A stretch of DNA of 64,000 bases from Paucibacter aquatile. GTDB lineage: Bacteria; Pseudomonadota; Gammaproteobacteria; Burkholderiales; Burkholderiaceae_C. Positions 26,665-33,723 of the stretch are shown piece by piece. How positions within the stretch are numbered: position 1 is the first letter of the stretch; each line of letters starts with the position of its first letter. A program made the position numbers and the translations under genes. Below the pieces are notes generated by a model. That model searched no databases and was not told where the DNA came from. It saw nothing but the letters and a program-made list of their open reading frames with translations. The stretch spans positions 806,001 to 870,000 of the forward strand of contig NZ_POSP01000003.1 in assembly GCF_002885975.1 (NCBI RefSeq). Reading direction: 5' to 3'.

Positions 26665-27267
26665 ATGCAAACGCCCCGGTTCGCCCACCACGCCCACCTG
26701 TCCCCACGCGCCTCACAAACCCGGCGTCCAGCGTGGGTTCTGGCCCTCTCCACGCTGTGCCTGCTGTGCTGCGCCCTGCCCGCCCACGCGCAATGGAAAT
26801 GGCGCGATGCCAGTGGCCGCATGCAAATCAGCGATCTGCCACCGCCGAGCGGCACACCCGACAAAGACATCCTGCAGCGCCCGGCCGGCTACAAACCGCC
26901 GCCGGTGTTTGTCCTGCCCTATGCCAGCAAGGCGGAAGCCGCCGCCAGCGCCGCCGCTGCAGCCTCGGCCAACGCCCCCAGCAAGGCCGAACTGGATCGA
27001 CAGGCGCGCCAGCGCGAGCAAGAAAAGCTCGAGAAGCAGCAGGAACGCGAAGCCATCGAAAAACACAAGCAGCAAGAGCGCCGCTACGCCGAGCAAAAGC
27101 GCGAGAACTGCAGCCGGGCCCAGGAGAATCTGCGCATGCTGCAGGAAGGCATGCGCATCAGCCGACGCAACGCGCAAGGCGAAAACGTGATCCTTGACGA
27201 CCGCCAACGGTCCGAAGAAATCCAGCGCACCCGAGCCATCGTGGCCAGCGACTGTGGCGGCAACTGA
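26665..27267 (+). CDS. Exported DUF4124-type protein with coiled-coil
   Basis: A 200-residue protein with a signal peptide (hydrophobic VLALSTLCLLCCALPAHAQ), then the DUF4124 pattern WKWRDASGRMQISDLPPP, an Ala-rich stretch, and a charged coiled-coil (residues about 110-155: RQREQEKLEKQQEREAIEK) with two Cys near the end (ENCSRAQ ... ASDCGGN). Such proteins are common in Burkholderiales and of unknown function, probably periplasmic. The start ATG at 26665 is chosen because the signal peptide begins there. It is divergent from guaB. Confidence 0.78.
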   Translation: MQTPRFAHHAHLSPRASQTRRPAWVLALSTLCLLCCALPAHAQWKWRDASGRMQISDLPPPSGTPDKDILQRPAGYKPPPVFVLPYASKAEAAASAAAAASANAPSKAELDRQARQREQEKLEKQQEREAIEKHKQQERRYAEQKRENCSRAQENLRMLQEGMRISRRNAQGENVILDDRQRSEEIQRTRAIVASDCGGN

Positions 27268-27304
27268 GGCTCCCAACGAGCAATCAGCCCCCCCTTTCGC
27301 GAGA

Positions 27305-27664
27305 TCAACGGCGGGTCTTGCCCGCCAGCGGCCGATGGCGCGAGACGATGCGCTCGCCTCGGTCCTTGTAGCGCTGCCGACGCGCCTCCTTCGGGTCCAC
27401 GGTCAGGGGCCGGTAGACCTCGATGCGATCCCGATCACGCAAGACTGTGTCTGCCGGCTGCTGCCGCCCCCAGATACCCAGCTTGAACTCCGCCAGCCGC
27501 GCCTGCATGGGCTGAAACTCAGCACAGGCTTGCAAGGCTTGGCCCAGGGTGCAACCCAGTGGCAGCCGCAGATCAAGGCGGTGAACGACACCCGCTTGCG
27601 GGCTCCAGACCAGCTCCACGGCGATCAAGGCCTGTTGCCCTTCGACCGGCTCAGCGAGGGCCAT
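27305..27664 (-). CDS. rnfH: RnfH/RatB-family ubiquitin-like protein
   Basis: A 119-residue protein with the RnfH/RatB beta-grasp pattern: IAVELVWSPQAGVVHRLDL, LPLGCTLGQALQACAEF, FKLGIWGRQQPADTVLRDRDRIEVYRPL, followed by a basic tail (KEARRQRYKDRGERIVSRH). The N-terminus is set at the ATG 27662-27664, which overlaps the 3' end of ratA by 14 bp, the usual arrangement. The function is not well established; it is named for linkage to ratA and to rnf in some genomes. Confidence 0.88.
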   Translation of the reverse strand: MALAEPVEGQQALIAVELVWSPQAGVVHRLDLRLPLGCTLGQALQACAEFQPMQARLAEFKLGIWGRQQPADTVLRDRDRIEVYRPLTVDPKEARRQRYKDRGERIVSRHRPLAGKTRR

Positions 27665-28112
27665 AGACACTTTCAGCGCGCTGCACAAAGCGATCGACAA
27701 AGGTGTTGGCAATGCGGTCGAACACCGGGCTGACCACCGCCTCCAGCGCCGCGCTGGAGAAGGCGTAGCGCAACTCGAACTCGATCTTGCAGGCCACCGC
27801 CTCCGGGCTGTCGCTGCCTGGTTTTTGCAGGGGGTGGAAATGCCAGACCCCATCGAGCGAGGAGAAGGGGCCGTCGACCAGGGTCATGCCGACGCTGCGA
27901 TCCGTCTCGTGGGTGTTGCGGGTGGTGAAGGCGTGGCGCACGCCGGCGTAGGACAGCGACAGGCGGGCCGTCATGGCATCGCCCTGCTGCTCCAGCACCT
28001 CGGCGCGCTCGCACCAGGGCAGGAACTCGGGATAGCGCTCGACACCGACCACCAAGTCATACATCTCGCGCGGCGAGTACCAGAGCAGAACAGACTTCCT
28101 AACGTGTTTCAT
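27651..28112 (-). CDS. ratA: Type II toxin RatA family / START-like (COQ10) protein
   Basis: A 153-residue START/Bet v1-like protein: KSVLLWYSPREMYDLVVGVERYPEFLPWCERAEV, VDGPFSSLDGVWHFHPL, and DRIANTFVDRFVQRAESVYG are the RatA/COQ10 markers. E. coli RatA is reported to block 70S assembly; eukaryotic relatives bind quinone, so the native role here may be lipid binding rather than toxicity. Paired with rnfH in an overlapping operon and divergent from smpB, as in many proteobacteria. Confidence 0.9.
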   Translation of the reverse strand: MKHVRKSVLLWYSPREMYDLVVGVERYPEFLPWCERAEVLEQQGDAMTARLSLSYAGVRHAFTTRNTHETDRSVGMTLVDGPFSSLDGVWHFHPLQKPGSDSPEAVACKIEFELRYAFSSAALEAVVSPVFDRIANTFVDRFVQRAESVYGPR

Positions 28113-28195
28113 AGCGCTTCATACAATGGGGGAATTGTATTGGCGCGCCCAGGCCCGCCCAAGCCGACCCGGCCGCCCACCCACCAGCGAGTTTC

Positions 28196-28726
28196 ATGTC
28201 CACTGCTGCCTCTGCCCACCACCACGGTTCACGCCCGCCCCCAAAGGCCAAGCCGGCCGTGTCCAGCGCCCCGATCGCCGAAAACCGCCGAGCCCGTTTT
28301 GACTACTTCATCGACGAGCGGCATGAATGCGGCATCGTGCTGGAAGGCTGGGAGGTCAAGGCCATACGCGCCGGACAGGTGCAGCTGACCGATGGCTATG
28401 TGCTGATCAAGAACGGCGAGCTGTTCCTGATTGGCTGCCGCATCAACCCGCTGCGCACCGCCTCCACCCATGTCAGCCCCCTGGCCGACCGGACCCGCAA
28501 GCTCTTGATGAGCAAGGGCGACATCCGACGCCTGATCGGCAAGGTGGAACAGCGCGGCTTCACCCTGGTGCCACTGAACCTGCACTACAAAGGCAGTTTC
28601 GTCAAAGCCGAGATCGGCCTGGCCAAGGGCAAGGCCGAGCACGACAAGCGCGACACCGAGAAAAAGCGCGATTGGGAACGAGAAAAAGGGCAGCTCATGA
28701 GACACGCGACAAAGTCGCGGGGCTGA
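28196..28726 (+). CDS. smpB: SsrA-binding protein SmpB
   Basis: Binds tmRNA and delivers it to stalled ribosomes for trans-translation (176 aa). Core motifs NRRARFDYFIDERHECGIVLEGWEVKAIRAG, YVLIKNGELFLIG and LVPLNLHYKGSFVKAEIGLAKGK are visible, with the basic C-terminal tail KRDTEKKRDWEREKGQLMRHATKSRG that mimics the missing codon-anticodon helix. The N-terminus has an extra His/Pro-rich 25 residues. The last codons are repeated downstream in imperfect form at 28758-28800. Confidence 0.95.
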   Translation: MSTAASAHHHGSRPPPKAKPAVSSAPIAENRRARFDYFIDERHECGIVLEGWEVKAIRAGQVQLTDGYVLIKNGELFLIGCRINPLRTASTHVSPLADRTRKLLMSKGDIRRLIGKVEQRGFTLVPLNLHYKGSFVKAEIGLAKGKAEHDKRDTEKKRDWEREKGQLMRHATKSRG

Positions 28727-28800
28727 GGCGCGTAGCGACTCGCTGCCCTTTTCGCTAAAAGGGACAGCTGATGCGCCACGCGACCAAGTCGCGCAGCTGA
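28685..28800. repeat. Duplicated hairpin element at the smpB 3' end
   Basis: Copy 1 (28685-28726) is the last 14 codons of smpB including the stop; copy 2 (28758-28800) repeats it with about 80-85% identity and, read from CAG CTG ATG, would encode QLMRHATKSRS-stop. Each copy contains a hairpin, CGCGAC-AAA-GTCGCG and CGCGAC-CAA-GTCGCG. Between them GCTGCCCTTTT (28743-28753) is the inverse complement of AAAAGGGCAGC (28684-28694). Confidence 0.8.
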
Positions 28801-28811
28801 AGCCGCCTCCC

Positions 28812-30032
28812 TCAGTCTTTCAAGACCTCCAGCGCCTGCGCCAGATCGGCGCGCAAGTCGGCCTCAGCCTCCAGGCCGATGGCAAATCGCACCAGATGCC
28901 CTTCGCGGTAGGGCAAGCCCAGCGAACGGCTGCGGCTCATGTTGTAGGGCACGGCCAGACTCATGGGGCCGGCCCACGAGTAGCCGATGCCGAAGAACTG
29001 CAGCGCATCGACAAAGGCATCGACCTGGGCCGCGCTGTACCGAGGCTGGAACACCACCGAGAACAAACAAGCCGCCCCGCCACTGCTGACCTCGCGCCAA
29101 TGCGCATGCCCCGGCGAGCCCGGCAAGGCCGGGTGCAGCACCTGAGCCACCGCTGGCTGGGCCTGCATCCATGCGGCCAGCGCACGCGTGGTCGCATCCT
29201 GGGCGCGGTAGCGCAGTTCCAGCGTCGGCAGACTGCGCAGCACCAGCTCCACATCGTTCTGCCCCAGACCGTAGCCCAGGTGCTCGTGCATGTAGTTCAT
29301 GCGCTCATGCAAGGCCAGGTCGCGGGTACAGACCGAACCCATCAGCACATCGGCGCCACCCGAGGGGTATTTGGTCAGCGCGTGCATGGAGATGTCCACA
29401 CCCAAGCCCGGCTCGCTGTCCGGCAGCAAATCAAAGGCCTTGAAGGCGACACCCGCGCCCCAGGTGTTGTCCAGCACCGTGGTGATACCCCGCTCACGGC
29501 AGACCCGCAGCAGGCCGATCAGATCGGGAAACTCCAGGGTGATGGAGCCCGCCGCTTCCAGCCAGACCAGCTTGGTCCTCTCGCTGATCAGGGCGCTGAA
29601 ACCCGCCACATCGAGCGGGTCGTAAAAGTGATGCTGGATGCCGAACTGTGGCAGCAGCGATTCGCTCAAGTAACGGTTTTGTCCATAGACATTGTCCGGC
29701 ACCAGCACCTCGTCGCCCGGCCGCAAAAAGCTCAGCGACACCAGGGTGACGGCCGCCAAACCGCTGGGCACCAGCAGGCAGTGCTCGGCGCCCTCGAGGC
29801 CGGCGATACGCGCCCCCAGCGTGTAGCTGGTCGGCGTGCCGTGCAGGCCGTAGCGGTAGCTCTTGCCGTCACGCGGGCGGTATTGGTGCAGATCGGCGGT
29901 GTTCTTGAACAGCACCGTGGATGCCTTGAACACACCCACCGGATGCGCAGCCCAGCCCTCGGGCGCCTGGTAGGGATGGTGGATCTGCTGGGTGGCCAAT
30001 GCGAGGTCTGGGGCGGGGGCGTGTTTGCTCAC
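28812..30032 (-). CDS. metC: Cystathionine beta-lyase (PLP-dependent, Cys/Met metabolism family)
   Basis: PLP enzyme (406 aa) that cleaves cystathionine to homocysteine, pyruvate and ammonia. The Schiff-base lysine lies in HALTKYPSGGADVLMG; GAEHCLLVPSGLAAV and VLDNTWGAGVAFKA are the family PLP-binding segments, and the C-terminal SWAGPMSLAVPYNMSRSR region resembles MetC rather than gamma-synthase. The start is probably GTG at 30032 with AGGA seven bases upstream; a TTG at 30065 in the same frame gives a longer form. Confidence 0.9.
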   Translation of the reverse strand: MSKHAPAPDLALATQQIHHPYQAPEGWAAHPVGVFKASTVLFKNTADLHQYRPRDGKSYRYGLHGTPTSYTLGARIAGLEGAEHCLLVPSGLAAVTLVSLSFLRPGDEVLVPDNVYGQNRYLSESLLPQFGIQHHFYDPLDVAGFSALISERTKLVWLEAAGSITLEFPDLIGLLRVCRERGITTVLDNTWGAGVAFKAFDLLPDSEPGLGVDISMHALTKYPSGGADVLMGSVCTRDLALHERMNYMHEHLGYGLGQNDVELVLRSLPTLELRYRAQDATTRALAAWMQAQPAVAQVLHPALPGSPGHAHWREVSSGGAACLFSVVFQPRYSAAQVDAFVDALQFFGIGYSWAGPMSLAVPYNMSRSRSLGLPYREGHLVRFAIGLEAEADLRADLAQALEVLKD

Positions 30033-30110
30033 GAGGGGGTCCTGAAGAGGCGCTGAAGAAAACAAAGCGAGCCGAAGCCCGCTTTGATTCTGACTCAGAT
30101 CGAACCGGGC

Positions 30111-31532
30111 TCAGATCGGCATGCCGATCAGGTCATGGCCCTCCACCGCGACGATGCGCGCGCGGGTGAACTCGCCCACCTTGAGCGTCTTGCTGGCCTT
30201 CTCCGGCGGCAACAGGCGCACGGTGCCGTCGATCTCGGGCGCATCGGCGTATGTGCGGCCGACACCGCCCTTGCGGCCGAGAGCCGGCGCGGAATCGACC
30301 AGCACCTGCATGGTGGCGCCGACACGGGCCCGCAGCTTGTCGATGGACACCGCTTCGGCGATCTGCATGAAGCGTGCACGACGCTCTTCACGCACCTCAA
30401 GCGGCAACGCACCGGGCAGCTCATTGGCCGTGGCGCCGGTCACCGGCGAGTAGGCAAAGCAGCCGGCGCGGTCGATGCGGGCCTCGCTCATGAAATCCAG
30501 CAGGTACTGGAATTCCTCTTCGGTCTCACCAGGGAAGCCGGCGATGAAGGTCGAGCGGATGACGATGTCCGGGCAGGTTTCGCGCCACCGCAGGATGCGC
30601 TCCATATTCTTTTCGCCGCTGGCCGGGCGCTTCATGCGCTTGAGCACATCGGGGTGAGCATGCTGCAGCGGCACATCGAGGTAAGGCAGGATCAAGCTTT
30701 CGGCCATCAGCGGCAGCACCTCGTCCACATGCGGATAGGGATAGACATAGTGCAGGCGCACCCAGGCGCCGTACTGCTTGGCCAGCTCGCCCATTTGCGC
30801 GACCAGGTCCAGCATGCGGGTCTTGACCGGCTTGCCGTCCCAGAAACCAGTGCGGTACTTGACGTCCACGCCGTAGGCGCTGGTGTCCTGGCTGACCACC
30901 AACAACTCCTTGACGCCCGACTCGAACAGCGCCCGCGCCTCGTTCAGCACATCGCCGACCGGGCGCGAGACCAGATCGCCGCGCATGCTCGGAATGATGC
31001 AGAAGGTGCAGCGGTGGTTGCAGCCCTCGCTGATCTTCAGATAGGCGTAATGCTTGGGCGTCAGCTTGATGCCGGCAATGCCGCGCGACTCAGGCACCAG
31101 ATCGATGAAGGGATCGTGCGGCTTGGGCACATGGGTGTGCACCGCATCCATCACCTCTTGCGTGGCATGCGGGCCGGTCACGGCCAGCACGCTGGGATGC
31201 ATTTCGCGCACCAGGCTGCCGGCATCGCTGCTGCTGGCGCCGGCCTTGGCGCCCAGGCAGCCGGTGACGATGACCTTGCCGTTTTCGGCCAGGGCTTCAC
31301 CGATGGTGTCCAGGCTTTCCTTGACGGCATCGTCGATGAAGCCGCAGGTGTTGACGATCACCAGGTCGGCGCCGGCAAAGGTCTTGGAGGTTTCATAGCC
31401 CTCGGCCCGCAGCTGGGTGAGGATCAGTTCCGAATCGGTCAAGGCCTTGGGGCAACCCAAGGACACAAAGCCGATCTTGGGGGCAGCGCCCGCGGCGACG
31501 GCTGCTGGGCTGGGGGTGATGGTTTCGCTCAT
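30111..31532 (-). CDS. rimO: Ribosomal protein S12 methylthiotransferase RimO
   Basis: Radical SAM enzyme (473 aa) that adds a methylthio group to Asp88 of S12. The N-terminal UPF0004 domain holds cluster cysteines in FVSLGCPKALTDSE, VNTCGFIDDA and VTGCLGAK; the radical SAM triad is EGCNHRCTFCIIPSMRG; the C-terminal TRAM domain ends in ARIVAVEGHDLIGMP. The HYVYPYPHVDEVLPLMA stretch separates RimO from MiaB. Placed between metC and phaR, all minus strand. Confidence 0.96.
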   Translation of the reverse strand: MSETITPSPAAVAAGAAPKIGFVSLGCPKALTDSELILTQLRAEGYETSKTFAGADLVIVNTCGFIDDAVKESLDTIGEALAENGKVIVTGCLGAKAGASSSDAGSLVREMHPSVLAVTGPHATQEVMDAVHTHVPKPHDPFIDLVPESRGIAGIKLTPKHYAYLKISEGCNHRCTFCIIPSMRGDLVSRPVGDVLNEARALFESGVKELLVVSQDTSAYGVDVKYRTGFWDGKPVKTRMLDLVAQMGELAKQYGAWVRLHYVYPYPHVDEVLPLMAESLILPYLDVPLQHAHPDVLKRMKRPASGEKNMERILRWRETCPDIVIRSTFIAGFPGETEEEFQYLLDFMSEARIDRAGCFAYSPVTGATANELPGALPLEVREERRARFMQIAEAVSIDKLRARVGATMQVLVDSAPALGRKGGVGRTYADAPEIDGTVRLLPPEKASKTLKVGEFTRARIVAVEGHDLIGMPI

Positions 31533-31586
31533 CCCCGGATTTTGCCTGAGCCCGGCCTTGCAGGCGCCTCCGGGGCGCCAAGCGCC

Positions 31587-32201
31587 CTACTTCTTGCCGC
31601 CAAATCCCGGCATTCCGGGCATGCCTGGCATCACCGGGAACATCGCTCCGGCCTGCTTGAGCTGCTCCTGCATCTGTTCGATCAGGTTCTTGCTCTGTTC
31701 GACATAGCCGCCCATCAGGTTCTGCATCACCGGCGCCTGGGCGCCGAGGAACTGGGTCCAGAGCTCGGGGCTGAAAGCCAGGCCCTGGCTTTGCTCGGCG
31801 AACTTGCTCTGCAAAGCCGTGAAGGTCTGGACGTTCTTTTCGAGATAGTCGCCCATCACGCCCTGCATGGCATGGCCGTAAAAGCGGATGATCTGCTCCA
31901 GCGCATTCGTGCTGAACATGGGCACGCCGCCGGTTTCTTCTTCCAGAATGATCTGCAGCAGGATGCTGCGGGTCAGGTCTTCGGCGGTCTTGGCGTCGCG
32001 CACCTCGAAGGCCTGGCCGTCCAGCACCATCTTCTTCACATCGGCCAGAGTGATGTAGCTGCTGGTCTGGGTGTCGTAGAGACGGCGGTTGGGGTATTTC
32101 TTGAGCACGCGCACGGCGGGCGCTTGCGCTTCGCGCTCGCCGCCGGCCTCGGGAGCCGAGCCGGCTGCTGCTGTCTTGCTGCCTCTGCGGGCCGTCACCA
32201 T
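31587..32201 (-). CDS. phaR: Polyhydroxyalkanoate synthesis repressor PhaR
   Basis: Regulator (204 aa) that binds polyhydroxybutyrate granules and DNA and represses phasin genes until polymer accumulates. The DNA-binding region has the family signature RVLKKYPNRRLYDTQTSSYITLADV; the middle has IILEEETGGVPMFSTNALEQIIRFYG, and the C-terminus is a Gln/Met-rich amphipathic region ending in a Gly/Met/Pro stretch. Start ATG at 32199-32201, with AAGGAG five bases upstream. With bdhA 5 kb away it points to polyhydroxybutyrate metabolism. Confidence 0.94.
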   Translation of the reverse strand: MVTARRGSKTAAAGSAPEAGGEREAQAPAVRVLKKYPNRRLYDTQTSSYITLADVKKMVLDGQAFEVRDAKTAEDLTRSILLQIILEEETGGVPMFSTNALEQIIRFYGHAMQGVMGDYLEKNVQTFTALQSKFAEQSQGLAFSPELWTQFLGAQAPVMQNLMGGYVEQSKNLIEQMQEQLKQAGAMFPVMPGMPGMPGFGGKK

Positions 32202-32252
32202 GAATGCTCCTTGTCCGACCGGCACAGGGTGTTGTGCAGGTGCAGCAATATT

Positions 32253-33353
32253 CTAGGAGCCCGCGCGACGTGCTCCGGCGGGGATTTCCCCCGTAAGCGG
32301 CCCGGCCGCCGCCACCGCCGACAAATCCAGGCGCATGCGGCTCATGCTGACCAGGGTTTGGTCGGCATCGGCCGCGTGACAAGGCAGCGGCGCCAGCAGA
32401 CGCAGGCTCAAGGCATTGGCCACATCGATGCGGCAACCGACACGGACCGGCACGTCGCGGCCCTTGGGTGCCGGCTGGCCATCGACCAAGGTGGCACTGT
32501 CGGACAAGGCCCGCAAGACCATGCCCTGGGCGCCGCGGCGCAGTTCGAAATGCCAGCGGCTGATCTGCAGCGCCTGCATGGGATCGGCATGCGAGAGCAC
32601 CACATCATTGGCCGGCACACCCTCATGTTCGCGCAGGCGGCCGAAGCTGATGATGTCCAGCAAGGGCAAGGCCTGTGCTTCCTTGGCATCTCCGATCAGG
32701 ACATGGGTCGGGAACTGGCTGCGATCGCGCCAATCAAAGGCCATCAGCTCGACCGCCGCCGCCACATCCTTGAGCAGCACCGGCGCCAGCGGCCGGCATT
32801 GCACGCGCCAGGCGGCCGGCAACTCTTGAAAGGCCTCGCGGCTCAGGCGCACCTCACCGGGCTCGGCCGAGGCCACCACGCGCGCGCAGAAATTGACGGC
32901 ATCACCAGACACCGACTGCCCATCGCTGAGCACCCGCCCCCAGTGCAGACCCATGCGCAGCTGCAACTGATGCGAGCGCGCGCGGCTGAGGTTTTGTTCG
33001 CTGAGCTGCACCTGCACTTGCTGGATGGCCCGCAGCGCGCGGCCGCAGTCCTCAAAAACCACAAAGGCGCCGTCCCCGGCGGTGTCGACGATGCGCCCAT
33101 CGTGGGCCAGGACTGCCGCCTCCAGAAGGTCCAGATGCAACTGTTGCAGCTGCCGCCCGGCGGCATCGCCGAAACGCTGGAAATACGAGGTGGAGCCCAC
33201 CATGTCCGAAAACAGCAGCACCAGGCAGCGCTCGAAGCGCCGCTTCAACTCCTGCTCCAGCTGCGCCTGCAGACGGATGATGTCCTTCAAGCTCAGCTGA
33301 TCGAGCTGGGCAAAGCAGGAGGGAGTGACAAAAGCACTGTCAGAAGCACTCAT
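32253..33353 (-). CDS. Class III nucleotide cyclase with C-terminal FHA domain
   Basis: A 366-residue soluble protein. Residues 40-190 are a class III cyclase domain: metal ligands Asp50 (LLFSDMVGST) and Asp94 (TAGDGAFVVF), 44 residues apart as in true cyclases, and transition-state pair Asn154/Arg158 (VNFCARV). The two substrate-selecting positions are Asp90, where adenylyl cyclases have Lys, and Ser147, where they have Asp. Residues about 225-325 resemble a forkhead-associated domain (SFGRLREHEG, ISRWHFELR, LVDGQPAPKG), which would bind phosphothreonine. There are no membrane helices. Activity on ATP or GTP, or loss of activity, cannot be decided from sequence. Confidence 0.85.
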   Translation of the reverse strand: MSASDSAFVTPSCFAQLDQLSLKDIIRLQAQLEQELKRRFERCLVLLFSDMVGSTSYFQRFGDAAGRQLQQLHLDLLEAAVLAHDGRIVDTAGDGAFVVFEDCGRALRAIQQVQVQLSEQNLSRARSHQLQLRMGLHWGRVLSDGQSVSGDAVNFCARVVASAEPGEVRLSREAFQELPAAWRVQCRPLAPVLLKDVAAAVELMAFDWRDRSQFPTHVLIGDAKEAQALPLLDIISFGRLREHEGVPANDVVLSHADPMQALQISRWHFELRRGAQGMVLRALSDSATLVDGQPAPKGRDVPVRVGCRIDVANALSLRLLAPLPCHAADADQTLVSMSRMRLDLSAVAAAGPLTGEIPAGARRAGS

Positions 33354-33500
33354 CGGTCGGGCTCAAAAACGCGGGGACATCCATGACGATGGCCGCATTG
33401 GAGCACAGGAGCAGAACATGGCTGCGGCACTGCACGCTTCGTTACATCCGCGCCGCCAGCACCGCCCTCCAAGCCGGGCAACACAAACCGACCCGAAAAG

Positions 33501-33535
33501 CAAAAAACCCGGGAGATCTGTGATCTACCGGGTTT
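33501..33535 (-). terminator. Terminator after tRNA-Val
   Basis: On the minus strand AAACCCGG pairs with CCGGGTTT, with an inner TAGATC/GATCT stem around ACA, followed by a T run. It lies about 50 bp past the tRNA 3' end. Confidence 0.85.
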
Positions 33536-33544
33536 CTGCTTCAA

Positions 33545-33560
33545 CGTTACTTGAGTAACG
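33545..33560. repeat. Perfect 7-bp inverted repeat next to tRNA-Val
   Basis: CGTTACT-TG-AGTAACG, just past the tRNA 3' end and before the terminator; possibly an RNA processing hairpin. Confidence 0.5.
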
Positions 33561-33583
33561 CCTACCGTCTTACTTACGTATTT

Positions 33584-33660
33584 TGGTAGGCGCGATTGGA
33601 CTCGAACCAACGACCCCCACCATGTCAAGGTGGTGCTCTAACCAGCTGAGCTACGCGCCT
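33584..33660 (-). tRNA. tRNA-Val (anticodon GAC)
   Basis: 77 nt on the minus strand, beginning AGGCGCGTAGCTCAGCTGG and ending with an encoded CCA. The acceptor stem AGGCGCG pairs with CGCGCCT, the anticodon arm is CCACC-TTGACAT-GGTGG with GAC at positions 34-36, and GGTTCGAGTCC forms the T arm. It is a single gene with its own downstream terminator. Confidence 0.96.
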
Positions 33661-33723
33661 CAAGAGCTTCGCAGTATAGAACAGATTTTTAGGGTCTGTC
33701 TAGTCTTTGCGAATATTTCTTCA

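Noticed and set aside
27305..28112. ratA/rnfH as an active toxin-antitoxin pair
   Set aside because: The pair is a conserved housekeeping neighbourhood of smpB; toxin activity is reported only for RatA overexpression in E. coli and RnfH/RatB is not shown to be an antitoxin.
30084..33386. 1100-codon open frame on the plus strand opposite rimO, phaR and the cyclase
   Set aside because: It is a shadow of three real genes on the other strand in high-GC DNA; composition is rich in Gln/His/Gly/Arg with no domain and no ribosome site.
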